64,000 bases of DNA from an uncultured Bacteroidia bacterium (lineage in GTDB: Bacteria > Bacteroidota > Bacteroidia > Bacteroidales > ML635J-15), in assembly GCA_902800045.1 (NCBI GenBank), contig CADCCZ010000002.1, positions 186,001-250,000 of the forward strand. The letters are read 5' to 3'. Under the pieces are notes generated by a model, which saw nothing but the letters and a program-made list of their open reading frames with translations, searched no databases and was not told the DNA's origin. A program made the position numbers and the translations under genes. Within the stretch, counting starts at the first letter, position 1. Every line of letters begins with the position of its first letter. Positions 53,543 to 61,847 of the stretch are shown one piece after another.

Positions 53543-54796
53543 TTATTGATTTATACTAATTTTTATTTCCGTCAGAGACTTTTCAGAATCATAATTATAA
53601 GCATCATTTATTGCGTCCATTATCGCTTTAATTCCGTATGTCTTATCCATATTCCCGTCATCGAATATCTTGTCGCAATCATTCACATCAATATTATACT
53701 TGGAAATCCATTGCGGAATAGTATTCTTCAATTTTATTGACAATGATGTCGGTGAAATTCTTTGTGTTGTGCTCACATAAATAAGATGAGTTGTCCCAAC
53801 TCCTTGCTTTTTCTCAACCTTTTCAATGATATAAGCTTTGTTGCTTGTCGAATAATTACTCTTGTCTACAAGATAATTTCCCAATAATTTCAGACCACTC
53901 AAATCAACACCAACTGTAAATTTGTATTTGCCATCATCAAGTTTTGCTCCTTTAATTGTTTTTGAATCGTATCTTTCTGCATTTCCCACACTTTGTACTG
54001 CATATTTGGGTGTAGCAGAAGGATATTTAAAGAACACATGGCTATTCTTTACATTGCCTATTTTTGAAGCTGGCACTTTGTTTCTAAAAGACTCAATTAC
54101 GTTTTTGTCGCCAAACGCCATAATGAAGAAAGGCCTTACATTATTAATCTGTCTCCTCGCATCAACACAATCGTAATATGTTCCTATGAAATGAGAATTA
54201 AGACGATATACGGCAACTGCTAAATTTCTTTTCTTTATAATGCCGCTTAATGCCCTTGTAATATTACCTTTTTCTGTATTTACAACAGTAGAAGCGTTAT
54301 TACCTCTACCAGGTGAAATAATTAAATCGGAAACAAGCAGAGAAAGCGTATCCTTGCCAGTATTAGACAATACCAATTCGTGCAACTTGGCAATATTGGT
54401 TGTGGGAGCATTTACATTATTCTTTATGCCCTTTATGAAACTTGCTATATCACAATTCTGCAAATATGTTTTAGTATTAATGTAATACAGATTAATATCA
54501 CTTTGTTCGGCAAAACCACTAACCACAATTGAAGTTATAATGTTATTCAAGGATGCATCGAACTCATTTCCTTGTGACACATACCCTGCCATACTGCCAG
54601 AATTTTCAACAAACAAGTTCACCACATACGACTTTTGCGTTGTGTTTTCAGATGTACCATTTTCTGGCTTTTTATTCTTTGGTATTGATTTCGTTCTCGA
54701 TTCTGTTCCTTGCTCCGATTCCGATGCACAAGCTGACATTCCTAATACAAGCAGCATGAGCATTACCAAATTTACACATAAAAGTCTATTCATCAT
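53543..54796 (-). CDS. vWA-domain-like lipoprotein
   Basis: A 417-residue lipoprotein (lipobox MSAC, Cys23) with a polar linker to about residue 55. A von Willebrand A-like domain follows, with the MIDAS-type motif ENSGS at 64-68 (the usual first Asp is Glu64), Thr132/Thr133 in APTTN, and Asp157 in LLVSDLII. C-terminal strand-rich residues may form an extra domain. vWA domains bind partner proteins through a metal ion. It is the first gene of the operon. The Glu substitution could weaken metal binding. FtsZ-like systems described before also include a vWA protein. Confidence 0.8.
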   Translation of the reverse strand: MMNRLLCVNLVMLMLLVLGMSACASESEQGTESRTKSIPKNKKPENGTSENTTQKSYVVNLFVENSGSMAGYVSQGNEFDASLNNIITSIVVSGFAEQSDINLYYINTKTYLQNCDIASFIKGIKNNVNAPTTNIAKLHELVLSNTGKDTLSLLVSDLIISPGRGNNASTVVNTEKGNITRALSGIIKKRNLAVAVYRLNSHFIGTYYDCVDARRQINNVRPFFIMAFGDKNVIESFRNKVPASKIGNVKNSHVFFKYPSATPKYAVQSVGNAERYDSKTIKGAKLDDGKYKFTVGVDLSGLKLLGNYLVDKSNYSTSNKAYIIEKVEKKQGVGTTHLIYVSTTQRISPTSLSIKLKNTIPQWISKYNIDVNDCDKIFDDGNMDKTYGIKAIMDAINDAYNYDSEKSLTEIKISINQ

Positions 54797-54841
54797 ATAC
54801 CGTTTTTATAATTCCAAAATTCTATAAAATCTTTCTATCTC

Positions 54842-54863
54842 ATTCATAATCTGTATTATGAAT
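54842..54863. promoter_or_regulatory. Perfect palindrome upstream of the motor operon
   Basis: ATTCATAAT and ATTATGAAT around CTGT form a perfect 9-bp inverted repeat, 46 bases before the vWA-gene ATG and downstream of the candidate promoter. It is well placed for an operator or an RNA hairpin. Confidence 0.6.
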
Positions 54864-54899
54864 ATCTCTACACACCTGTCGAGAATTTCTTAACAATTA

Positions 54900-54907
54900 C
54901 AAATCTA
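54900..54907 (-). promoter_or_regulatory. Candidate -7 element (TAGATTTG) of the motor operon
   Basis: An exact TAnnTTTG match on the minus strand, about 104 bases before the ATG at 54796. No good -33 box is seen. Confidence 0.4.
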
Positions 54908-55476
54908 ACTCCGCTTGGATTCCTATAACGGAAAAATAAATAAACACTTCCTATAGGCATATAAAAAAGCGTGGAACCCGTACTGTTGCCCGTCCCACAC
55001 CAAGAGGCCTTCGCATTGCCCAACTCTGAAAGACGAGCAACGCTGAAGCCCACGCCGGTAATATGGTTGAATAGAAACCACATCCATCAGTCGCAGGCAT
55101 TCACCATTGCTATTGTCCTGACAGAGTTTAAAGAAAGTTGCGAAGTTTCTTGATGTCAAAACAAAGCGTCAGTAAACGCCTTAAATATATGTCTGTTTCC
55201 CACCCACCCGTCGCAAGCAACAAACCGGCGGGAAACAGGACAAAAGTACAAAAATTATCTAGATGGAAAACTTTTGGAGGATAAAATTTTTTAGGGGCAG
55301 TAGTGGGGTGTAACGCGATTAGAGGCTGTAAAGCCCATAGTGCCTGTAAGGGCTGCAGGGTGGGGCGCAAATGGAATTTGCTGGAAAATGACGGAACGAG
55401 GGATGGGAACTAATGAGATAAGGATGGACGCAAATAGAATTTGCGAGGAAATGACGGAACAAGGGATGGGGATAAA

Positions 55477-55510
55477 GAAAAAAACGCCTCAAGTGAGACT
55501 TGGGGCGTTT
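55477..55510 (-). terminator. Terminator of the DUF3987-type operon
   Basis: A 12-bp stem AAACGCCTCAAG/CTTGGGGCGTTT (one wobble) with the loop TGAGA, followed on the minus strand by a T tract. It separates the backbone operon from the motor operon. Confidence 0.85.
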
Positions 55511-55525
55511 AGTTACGAATGTCAT

Positions 55526-57373
55526 TTAAATTGCTTCTTTTTGATAATAGTTGTGTTCGACTTTGGTAAGAAGCCCTTTTTTAACGAATCTTTGAATTTG
55601 TTTCTGTGCAGTGCTATCCGGTATATTCAATTTCTGAGCAACATTCTTGTATGTTTCGCGATTGAATAGGTTTGGTAGAGCTTTTAGAAACTTCATTTGT
55701 GGTGTGTCTGATGGAACTACTATTCTTTCTTTTGGTATCAAACTATATACATACAAAGAATGCTTTGTCAGTACACCAATAATTGACATTGCTGTATTAA
55801 AATCACCATCGGTACATATTAAAGGCGATATTAATTGTTCTTTTGATTGCCTTAGTGCGGTTAGTATCATAGCAATACGAAATGTCATTACTGCCAACCG
55901 AAAAATAGTGGCATTATATTCGGCACCACATAGCTCGCGATATTGATTAAATGTACGACTAAAATAAGCGTTGAAATCATCTTGTTGCTTCTTTGTAATA
56001 TTGAATCGAACACCTGATTGCAAATTAGAGTAAATCTGATATATAGACATAAAATCATTGCCTATTTTATGGTAGTGATCGTCAATAACAATCTCATCAT
56101 CAGAGAAAACATTTTCCCATTTATCTTGTGTGTTCATGCGATAGTACATAAACCGACTGAAAAGACCATTTTCGACAGAAGGGATGAGGGTTGTTACCTG
56201 ATTGGGTGTACCAGACAATAAGACAGATAAGCGAGGATTTTCAATTTCAACTTGCTCATTGTCTTTTCTCCTATTATATGAAATAGTCTCATGGTGGAAT
56301 GCTTTTCGAAGAGCATCGGAAAAGTTGCCGTTTTCGCTATTGAATGATTTTGAAAGGGTGTCGGCTTCGGTTTCGATGATAAGTCCGCACCCACCATTTT
56401 CGTTAAGATTCTGGATTGCACCAGTAGAACTATTGTCGGCATATATAATAAGCTCTCTTCTAGGGGGTCTTTTGGGTTTTGTGCCACCATTTTTATTGTA
56501 GTAGTCGAGTTGTTGTTCGTAATTATCTATTGCTTGCTGTGATTGCTCTTTGAGAGACTTGTGTATTGGCTTGACAATATCTCTACAAAATGAAAGACGA
56601 CCTTTGCCAGTACCAGCAGGAGCCGTAACAAATAAATATAGATTGGGATAAGTTCTGGAATTACGATATATTCCCCAAATGTTTGGGAGTGCCGATGAGA
56701 TTACAGTGATTGCACCTAACAAAAGAATATCTCTTTCTTCGCGTGTCTTAGCCACGGAAACAGCTCTGTTGAGTATTTCTGGAAGGGCGTTGAAAATACT
56801 ATCAGGAAATGTTGGTAGGGTTTCCTTTTTTTCTTCGTCGTTATCACCAGAAATCTCCATATCACCATTTGGAGATTTGGTGATATTTGGAGATTCGGAA
56901 GTGGCAACTTCGGAGGATTGAACAGTTGACGTGCTGACTTCTCTTGATGTTGTGGCTTCACTTTCTGTACTAACGACCTCAGGAAGAAAGTCGGGCCAAT
57001 CATCATCATCTTCTTCGATGTTGAGATTCAACTCGCGGTTGATTGTTTCTAATAATTGGTCACCAGCCTGTTTGTAGTATAGTTCAGCAAAGCTGAACAC
57101 ATCACCATCGGGAATGGATTTGTCGGTGGTAGTGTGCATGGCACACTCCGAAGACATCACATTGTTGGGATCTGATTTCTCAATAAATATATGTAAGGTA
57201 GTTTCACCATTGGCAAATGGATTACGGCAAAAGCCGTAATCCCTGCCAGTATGTTTCATCACTATTGTATCTTCGGGATAACAATCCTGAAGAATGTGAG
57301 CGTAAATATTAGCACCGTAATTTGTACGGTTAAGAATTTCTTTTTTGAAACCAGTACTATTAAATATTTCCAT
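55526..57373 (-). CDS. DUF3987-type ATPase of the element
   Basis: A 615-residue protein. The N-terminal 180 residues are low-complexity and probably flexible (serine/threonine-rich, then DGDMEISGDNDEEKKE). A DUF3987-type P-loop domain follows with Walker A VTAPAGTGKGRLS (about residue 250), IYADNSSTGAIQ, and FSRFMYYRM motifs. The C-terminus is a winged helix (NVAQKLNIPDSTAQKQIQRFVKKGLL). DUF3987 proteins are helicase- or primase-associated and frequent on Bacteroidetes mobile elements. It is probably part of the element's replication or maintenance, and last in a four-gene operon. Confidence 0.8.
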   Translation of the reverse strand: MEIFNSTGFKKEILNRTNYGANIYAHILQDCYPEDTIVMKHTGRDYGFCRNPFANGETTLHIFIEKSDPNNVMSSECAMHTTTDKSIPDGDVFSFAELYYKQAGDQLLETINRELNLNIEEDDDDWPDFLPEVVSTESEATTSREVSTSTVQSSEVATSESPNITKSPNGDMEISGDNDEEKKETLPTFPDSIFNALPEILNRAVSVAKTREERDILLLGAITVISSALPNIWGIYRNSRTYPNLYLFVTAPAGTGKGRLSFCRDIVKPIHKSLKEQSQQAIDNYEQQLDYYNKNGGTKPKRPPRRELIIYADNSSTGAIQNLNENGGCGLIIETEADTLSKSFNSENGNFSDALRKAFHHETISYNRRKDNEQVEIENPRLSVLLSGTPNQVTTLIPSVENGLFSRFMYYRMNTQDKWENVFSDDEIVIDDHYHKIGNDFMSIYQIYSNLQSGVRFNITKKQQDDFNAYFSRTFNQYRELCGAEYNATIFRLAVMTFRIAMILTALRQSKEQLISPLICTDGDFNTAMSIIGVLTKHSLYVYSLIPKERIVVPSDTPQMKFLKALPNLFNRETYKNVAQKLNIPDSTAQKQIQRFVKKGLLTKVEHNYYQKEAI

Positions 57374-57379
57374 AAGCTG

Positions 57380-57817
57380 TTATTTTATTATCTTTTTGAT
57401 GAATAAATTAAAATAATGTTGCTGATTCTCGTTGTGTATAAGATGGCGTAGGAACTGCCATTCTTTCTTATATTCAGGCTCATGAATGCATAATTCAAAG
57501 TATATGGCAGCTATGACATAAAATAACTCATCGCCTTGTTCCTCGATTTCCCAATTAACGAAACTGAATTTACAATTAAGTGTCACATTAACCGTATAAT
57601 CAATCATAGTATTTGCGTCATCACTATCTATTACTGGAATAATAACTCCAAGCGCAGTGGCTACTATGTTGAAGAAATCAATCTTTGATATAGTGCCATT
57701 GCAGATAGTCTGCCTGTCGCTAAATATATGATCAACGACTTTGGTTAGATATGGACTGGTTGGTTTGAAGTAGGTGTTTGCTTCATCAATAGATTTGAAA
57801 ATCTTTTTAAATTTCAT
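57380..57817 (-). CDS. Small element protein, paralogue of the adjacent gene
   Basis: A 145-residue, mostly helical protein with no signal peptide and no recognised family. Its core, KIDFFNIVATALGVIIPVID followed by GDELFYVIAAIYFELCIHEPEYKKEWQFLRHL, aligns with the neighbouring gene's IIKFFNIVYTASSVLADAHFDEDIDY and DDELYALIGAIVKDLSYSFPKREDHIKFWNAL. The two are therefore a diverged tandem duplication. It overlaps the upstream copy by 11 bp and is 6 bp from the DUF3987-type gene. Role unknown; adaptor or replication accessory by position. Confidence 0.6.
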   Translation of the reverse strand: MKFKKIFKSIDEANTYFKPTSPYLTKVVDHIFSDRQTICNGTISKIDFFNIVATALGVIIPVIDSDDANTMIDYTVNVTLNCKFSFVNWEIEEQGDELFYVIAAIYFELCIHEPEYKKEWQFLRHLIHNENQQHYFNLFIKKIIK

Positions 57818-58274
57818 TTTTTGCTCCTCCTATATTATTAACAAAGTACTCGTAATATTTATATGCTTTATTGCTCTGGTCACAGTGTTTCCCAAGGGCA
57901 TTCCAAAATTTAATATGGTCTTCCCTTTTGGGAAAACTGTAACTAAGGTCTTTTACTATTGCCCCAATTAAAGCATATAGTTCATCATCGTTATTGGTCT
58001 TGAATCCTGGAGCATTTGAGCCAGGTTTCAGACCATCGTATATCAGATCGGCAAAGTAGTCAATGTCTTCGTCGAAGTGGGCATCTGCCAGCACAGAAGA
58101 AGCCGTATATACAATATTGAAGAACTTGATGATTGGGATTGTGTTTTCGTTTATAGCGTATAGCCCGTAAACTTCACCATTATATAGGCGTTTAATTTCT
58201 TCAACAGGTTCTTGCAATGAGGCATAGAACATATCAATATCATCGAATGAATAAAACATATCGTCCGTTCTCAT
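57807..58274 (-). CDS. Small element protein, paralogue of the adjacent gene
   Basis: A 155-residue acidic, helical protein without recognisable family. It shares the FFNIV and DEL(F/Y)xxIxAI core with the gene at 57380-57817 but has a different N-terminus (YSFDDIDMFYASLQEPVEEI). It starts in an ATGA overlap with the HTH gene, so its translation is coupled to the putative regulator. The conserved four-gene order (HTH, two paralogues, DUF3987-type ATPase) looks like the element's regulatory/replication module. Confidence 0.6.
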   Translation of the reverse strand: MRTDDMFYSFDDIDMFYASLQEPVEEIKRLYNGEVYGLYAINENTIPIIKFFNIVYTASSVLADAHFDEDIDYFADLIYDGLKPGSNAPGFKTNNDDELYALIGAIVKDLSYSFPKREDHIKFWNALGKHCDQSNKAYKYYEYFVNNIGGAKNEI

Positions 58275-58573
58275 TTTGCCCTCCTTTCTAATAAATGTTC
58301 GACATCGGTTAACCTGTACATAGTTTTCTTACCTACTTTAATAGGTAGAAGGTAGTTGTTCTTTGCCCAACGCCACAAAGTGGGCTTTGTGACATTGAGT
58401 TTCTGAGCAACTTCATCAATAGATAATAGAATTTCACTCTTACTCTCCTGCTTGTATTCATCAAGCGCATCGGTAATGAGTTCCTTTAGTATGTCCCGTA
58501 GGTCGTTCTGACCTACGACCAGCTGAATGTTTGTAGTGGCTGGATTTTCCGTTTCTAGTTTATATTTAATCAT
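58271..58573 (-). CDS. Helix-turn-helix protein, excisionase/MerR-like
   Basis: A 100-residue protein whose C-terminal half is an excisionase-type (HTH_17-like) DNA-binding domain. LLSIDEVAQKLNVTKPTLWRWAKNNYLLPIKVGKKTMYRLTDVEHLL contains the helix-turn-helix and wing. Such proteins on Bacteroidetes integrative elements direct excision or regulate the operon. It is the first gene of the backbone operon, after a TACCTTTG -7 box (58646-58653) and two inverted repeats that may be its own binding sites. Confidence 0.85.
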   Translation of the reverse strand: MIKYKLETENPATTNIQLVVGQNDLRDILKELITDALDEYKQESKSEILLSIDEVAQKLNVTKPTLWRWAKNNYLLPIKVGKKTMYRLTDVEHLLERRAK

Positions 58574-58619
58574 AACATTTAAAGATTTTCATTTTTATAC
58601 CGGATGGGAGCCGTGCCAG

Positions 58620-58653
58620 CGTTTGAATCGTTTCAAACGATGCAGCAAAGGTA
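58620..58653 (-). promoter_or_regulatory. Promoter and inverted repeat of the HTH-DUF3987 operon
   Basis: The -7 box TACCTTTG (58646-58653, minus strand) is followed at the expected transcription start by an 8-bp inverted repeat CGTTTGAA/TTCAAACG (58620-58627 and 58632-58639). This is a typical repressor position. Confidence 0.55.
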
Positions 58654-58686
58654 ATTCAAGCGAAAACGAACGAATATAGATATACC

Positions 58687-58721
58687 AAACTATCTATATA
58701 GATAGTCCATATAGATAGTTT
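58687..58721. promoter_or_regulatory. Large palindromic site upstream of the HTH gene
   Basis: AAACTATCTATAT (58687-58699) and ATATAGATAGTTT (58709-58721) form a 13-bp inverted repeat that also contains the 16-bp palindrome CTATCTATATAGATAG (58690-58705). It lies upstream of the -7 box, between the backbone operon and the integrase operon. Confidence 0.6.
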
Positions 58722-58760
58722 GTAAACGATTGGTATTCAGTAAATTACAATAGAAGATGT

Positions 58761-60437
58761 TTAGTCTTTGTTATTTTCAGAGGCGTTTTTATATTCTAAT
58801 TCTGCTTCCTTAACAACATTAAGATATATTTGAGCTTTCTGTATATGATTTATATCTTTATATTGTTTTAATTTTTCGATTAGTTCATCATCACTATTTT
58901 GACTTTTTAGTTTTTCTGGATTCCTGATGTTAAATAAGTCTTTTGTATATTTCGCGGAGTATTTGGGCCAGTTTGCAGGATGATCAAACATATAATCTAA
59001 GAAAAGAACAAATATTGTTTGACTTAAAAAATTAGTAGATGGCTTGAAATTATTGTCAATAATATTATATTTGATAGCGGTGTCAATGAATGTCTTATAT
59101 TTAAGGTTAGAAAAGAAAAAGTTAAGTGCTGGATTTTTAACAGATGTATCCTGTGGCTTTTGAGAAATAGGGGTTGAATTGGGAATGTAAGCTGGATAGG
59201 TTGTGATATGTTCTAAGGTTTTCTTTTCAAAAAGTGAAATCTGTTGAATATATTTACTAAACATATTAAAGACCTCGTTCCTTTTTTCGATTGCTCTTGT
59301 ATAATCATCTTTGTCTATGCAGAACTCTTTGATTGAACTGAAAATTAGTTTTATATCAGGGAATAAAATGAGGTTATGCTCAGGTAAAACTTTGGCGATA
59401 TTATGATTGTCATTAAAAAAATTGTCTATTTCTAATGCCAAACCGAATAAACTATGAACATATTTAAAATTTCTGAATACATAGTATTCTTCTTCTAAAT
59501 CATAATTGAAGGCTTTCTTAAATTTTAAAAAAATCTGGTTGAGCAAATCGGCTAAACAGTAATTGATGCAACACTCATTGACAAATTTTCTTAATTCATC
59601 TATCTTTAAATCAACCTGCGTTTGCCTTGTTATGAAATCATCGTACTTGTATTTGGGTATTTTAACTTCGATAACCCTATTTTCTTTCGGGTGCATAATT
59701 ATATCGATTAAATAATTAATTAGATCCTTATACTTATCGCTTTTGCGAAATTCAATTAGTTCTTCAGTGGACATTTCTTTTTCCCATATTGCCAAACCTT
59801 CACTAGAGTCTCTTTTTTCCCAATAATCATTAAAAAAGAACAGAATGTATTCTTTTAGTTTATGAACAAGTGTAAGATTGTAATTATAAGTAAGTTCGGC
59901 GATAACTCTAAGATCCGCACTATCTGCCATTGGATAATTATACAAATAGCCAAAACACAGAGTATTTTTTTTGCGACAATCGGGGTCATCTGCATTGTCG
60001 ACACTAACATATACTTGCTCAGGATATTTATATGAAATTTGCCATTTGTATTTAAATGGCAAGTTTATAACATGGGATCTGCTTAATTCATAATCCTTAT
60101 TAATTTCCGTTATGTAGCATAACTTATATATTTTTTGACAAATTATGGAATCAGTAAGATTTTTTAGCAATTCATCTATATGAGGATCTGTGTTTAAGAT
60201 AAAAGGATTGTCTCTGAGGTGTTTTTGGATGTTGTTTTCTATCAGTGACAATGCCTGTGTTAAACATGCATTAGTGACATTGCTAACTTTTGATTCAATA
60301 AATAGTTCTGTGTATAATTGTTCAAGTCGATCGAGACCTCCTTCTTTGAAGGTCTCGTCGATATAATCTTGAATGACTATTTCGTTTCGTCCTGCAATAA
60401 CATCCTGGATGAAATCTTCAACTGGTTCTAATATCAT
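58761..60437 (-). CDS. Unknown protein co-transcribed with the integrase
   Basis: A 558-residue cytoplasmic protein of helical character, rich in Lys, Asn, Ile and Tyr and AT-rich in its codons. I recognise no domain. A proline-rich break near residues 400-425 (YPAYIPNSTPISQKPQD) separates a long N-terminal part from a C-terminal part starting LNFFFSNLKYKTFIDTAIKYNIID. That C-terminal pattern resembles small helical domains on other Bacteroidetes elements, but I cannot name it. Its start overlaps the integrase stop by 4 bp (ATGA), so it is expressed with the integrase. It may be an accessory recombination or a defence factor. Confidence 0.6.
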   Translation of the reverse strand: MILEPVEDFIQDVIAGRNEIVIQDYIDETFKEGGLDRLEQLYTELFIESKVSNVTNACLTQALSLIENNIQKHLRDNPFILNTDPHIDELLKNLTDSIICQKIYKLCYITEINKDYELSRSHVINLPFKYKWQISYKYPEQVYVSVDNADDPDCRKKNTLCFGYLYNYPMADSADLRVIAELTYNYNLTLVHKLKEYILFFFNDYWEKRDSSEGLAIWEKEMSTEELIEFRKSDKYKDLINYLIDIIMHPKENRVIEVKIPKYKYDDFITRQTQVDLKIDELRKFVNECCINYCLADLLNQIFLKFKKAFNYDLEEEYYVFRNFKYVHSLFGLALEIDNFFNDNHNIAKVLPEHNLILFPDIKLIFSSIKEFCIDKDDYTRAIEKRNEVFNMFSKYIQQISLFEKKTLEHITTYPAYIPNSTPISQKPQDTSVKNPALNFFFSNLKYKTFIDTAIKYNIIDNNFKPSTNFLSQTIFVLFLDYMFDHPANWPKYSAKYTKDLFNIRNPEKLKSQNSDDELIEKLKQYKDINHIQKAQIYLNVVKEAELEYKNASENNKD

Positions 60438-61804
60438 AATACATTTAATTTATCATCAACTTTATAAATAGGCTGACCGAAGGCAGCACACATAAGAATG
60501 AACCGGGAACGAATGCCATTATTGTGGTAACGTTCGACAGCTTGACTGCCGATGGCATGAAGGCCTGCTGCGTATTCATCAATCTGAACTTCGCGCATAA
60601 TGTTTACATGCGTCTTACGGCATAACTTGGAACTGCCAAATTCGTACAATGGCTTGGTGGCAATTTCACCAGTTTCTTCATCAAGCCCCTTAACCATCCT
60701 GTCAATTCCACAATGCTGGAGCAACTTCTTGATTTTTGCATTGTATCCACACTGACCAGAAACATACTTTAGAATAGGGAACTTGAATTGCCATTTCTTG
60801 ATAATGTCCAGCGCATACTGCATTATAGGCGTTTCTGTCTCGACTTTTTTTGTATTGGTGCGTAATGTCTTTTGAGGGAGATAATGTATATATGGTATGC
60901 CATCGTCATCGACAGAGACATTATCCATAGTTAGCGAAGTAAAATCACCGATGCGACAACCAAATGCACATTGAAGCAAAAAAACATCCTTGGTTTCGGA
61001 CAATGCTTCCGGAACAGACGAGGAGAATATCTTGAAAAATTCTTCGCGGTTCAGACATATTGGCTCCTCGTATTCTTCTTTTGTAATTGCAGTGCGGTAT
61101 TTCTTAGTAAGCTTGTCGAACGGATTGTAATCTGTATCAATACCTCGAAATACAGATTGCAGGGCTTTCATACGGACTGCGACAGTGTTTTGTGACCTGC
61201 GCTTTGTGGGAATGTTCCTAGCCGACATTTTTGAATACAAGTGCTTGTGCCTTTTTACAAACTTGTACTCATCATACAGAAAATCTTGAAATGCTAGAAC
61301 ATCCTTCTCGTTAAATTCGGAAATAAGAATTTTGCTTCTGCCTTTGATGGTAAGATATTTTTCAAGTTCCGAATACAAGACTTGCAGTGCCTTTAGACGC
61401 TGAACACCGATAAATTTCAGTTTGACTGCATCATCAAGATATTTCTGGAACTCTTGCAGCAAAGTGTGACCTTCTTCTCGTTCGGCTTGAACAGGATTTT
61501 TGATTTCCAGATATGTCTTTTCCAGAACTTCGGCTGTCAGATCATACCCTTTCTCTTTCATCAAATCATAAGCCTTGGTGAGATAGTCAATTTCTTCTTT
61601 AATCCTTTCAGATAACTCAACATCATAAATTGAAACTCCAGGCTTCCTAGTGCCATCATCATTAAGTTTCTTGAGCGATTTTACATCTGCTTCAATGTCG
61701 CTAGGATGAAAAATTTGAATGGCGCGACCATCCCTAATTCTGAAGCGCAATTTGATTGTGCCTTCAGTTTGTTCCTTTCTTTTGAAAATTAAAATTTTTG
61801 CCAT
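60434..61804 (-). CDS. Tyrosine recombinase (site-specific integrase)
   Basis: A 456-residue integrase that should catalyse insertion and excision of the element at tRNA-Gln. The N-terminal arm-binding segment is followed by a SAM-like core-binding domain (about 115-215) and the catalytic domain (about 250-456). Catalytic residues visible are Arg in AFGCRIGDF, Arg in LCRKTHVNIM and the nucleophile Tyr in AVERYHNN. The usual first His of the HxxR motif appears to be Lys. The start is the ATG at 61804, after a TATCTTTG -7 box (61828-61835), and a TTG at 61825 is less likely. It lies next to the right att site. Confidence 0.9.
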   Translation of the reverse strand: MAKILIFKRKEQTEGTIKLRFRIRDGRAIQIFHPSDIEADVKSLKKLNDDGTRKPGVSIYDVELSERIKEEIDYLTKAYDLMKEKGYDLTAEVLEKTYLEIKNPVQAEREEGHTLLQEFQKYLDDAVKLKFIGVQRLKALQVLYSELEKYLTIKGRSKILISEFNEKDVLAFQDFLYDEYKFVKRHKHLYSKMSARNIPTKRRSQNTVAVRMKALQSVFRGIDTDYNPFDKLTKKYRTAITKEEYEEPICLNREEFFKIFSSSVPEALSETKDVFLLQCAFGCRIGDFTSLTMDNVSVDDDGIPYIHYLPQKTLRTNTKKVETETPIMQYALDIIKKWQFKFPILKYVSGQCGYNAKIKKLLQHCGIDRMVKGLDEETGEIATKPLYEFGSSKLCRKTHVNIMREVQIDEYAAGLHAIGSQAVERYHNNGIRSRFILMCAAFGQPIYKVDDKLNVL

Positions 61805-61827
61805 GTCATTGATTATTAAAGTCAATA

Positions 61828-61835
61828 CAAAGATA
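61828..61835 (-). promoter_or_regulatory. -7 element (TATCTTTG) of the integrase gene
   Basis: An exact match on the minus strand, 24 bases before the ATG. The 30-bp direct repeat at 61848-61877 covers the -20 to -50 region, so integrase binding there could repress its own gene. Confidence 0.55.
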
Positions 61836-61847
61836 CAAAAAGTTTTT

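Larger units (their letters stand above)
54797..55525. other. Intergenic leader region of the motor operon
   Basis: This 729-bp stretch holds no gene I can support. It contains the operon's candidate promoter (54900-54907), a 22-bp palindrome (54842-54863), a 14-base word CTGTAAAGCCCATA (55326-55339) shared with 37572-37585, an imperfect duplicated segment (about 55365-55410 and 55430-55475) and the terminator of the DUF3987-type gene at its right edge. A 71-codon frame at 54868-55083 is doubtful. Confidence 0.6.

Noticed and set aside
43303..54796. Motor operon as a standard type I Zorya system
   Set aside because: The ZorC- and ZorD-type cytoplasmic genes (including a helicase-nuclease) are missing. 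The tubulin-like, actin-like and vWA genes are not part of Zorya.
54868..55083. 71-codon minus-strand frame in the motor operon leader
   Set aside because: It overlaps the candidate promoter, has no clear start signal, and its residues do not suggest a fold. A conserved intergenic element is possible, so it is left out as a gene.
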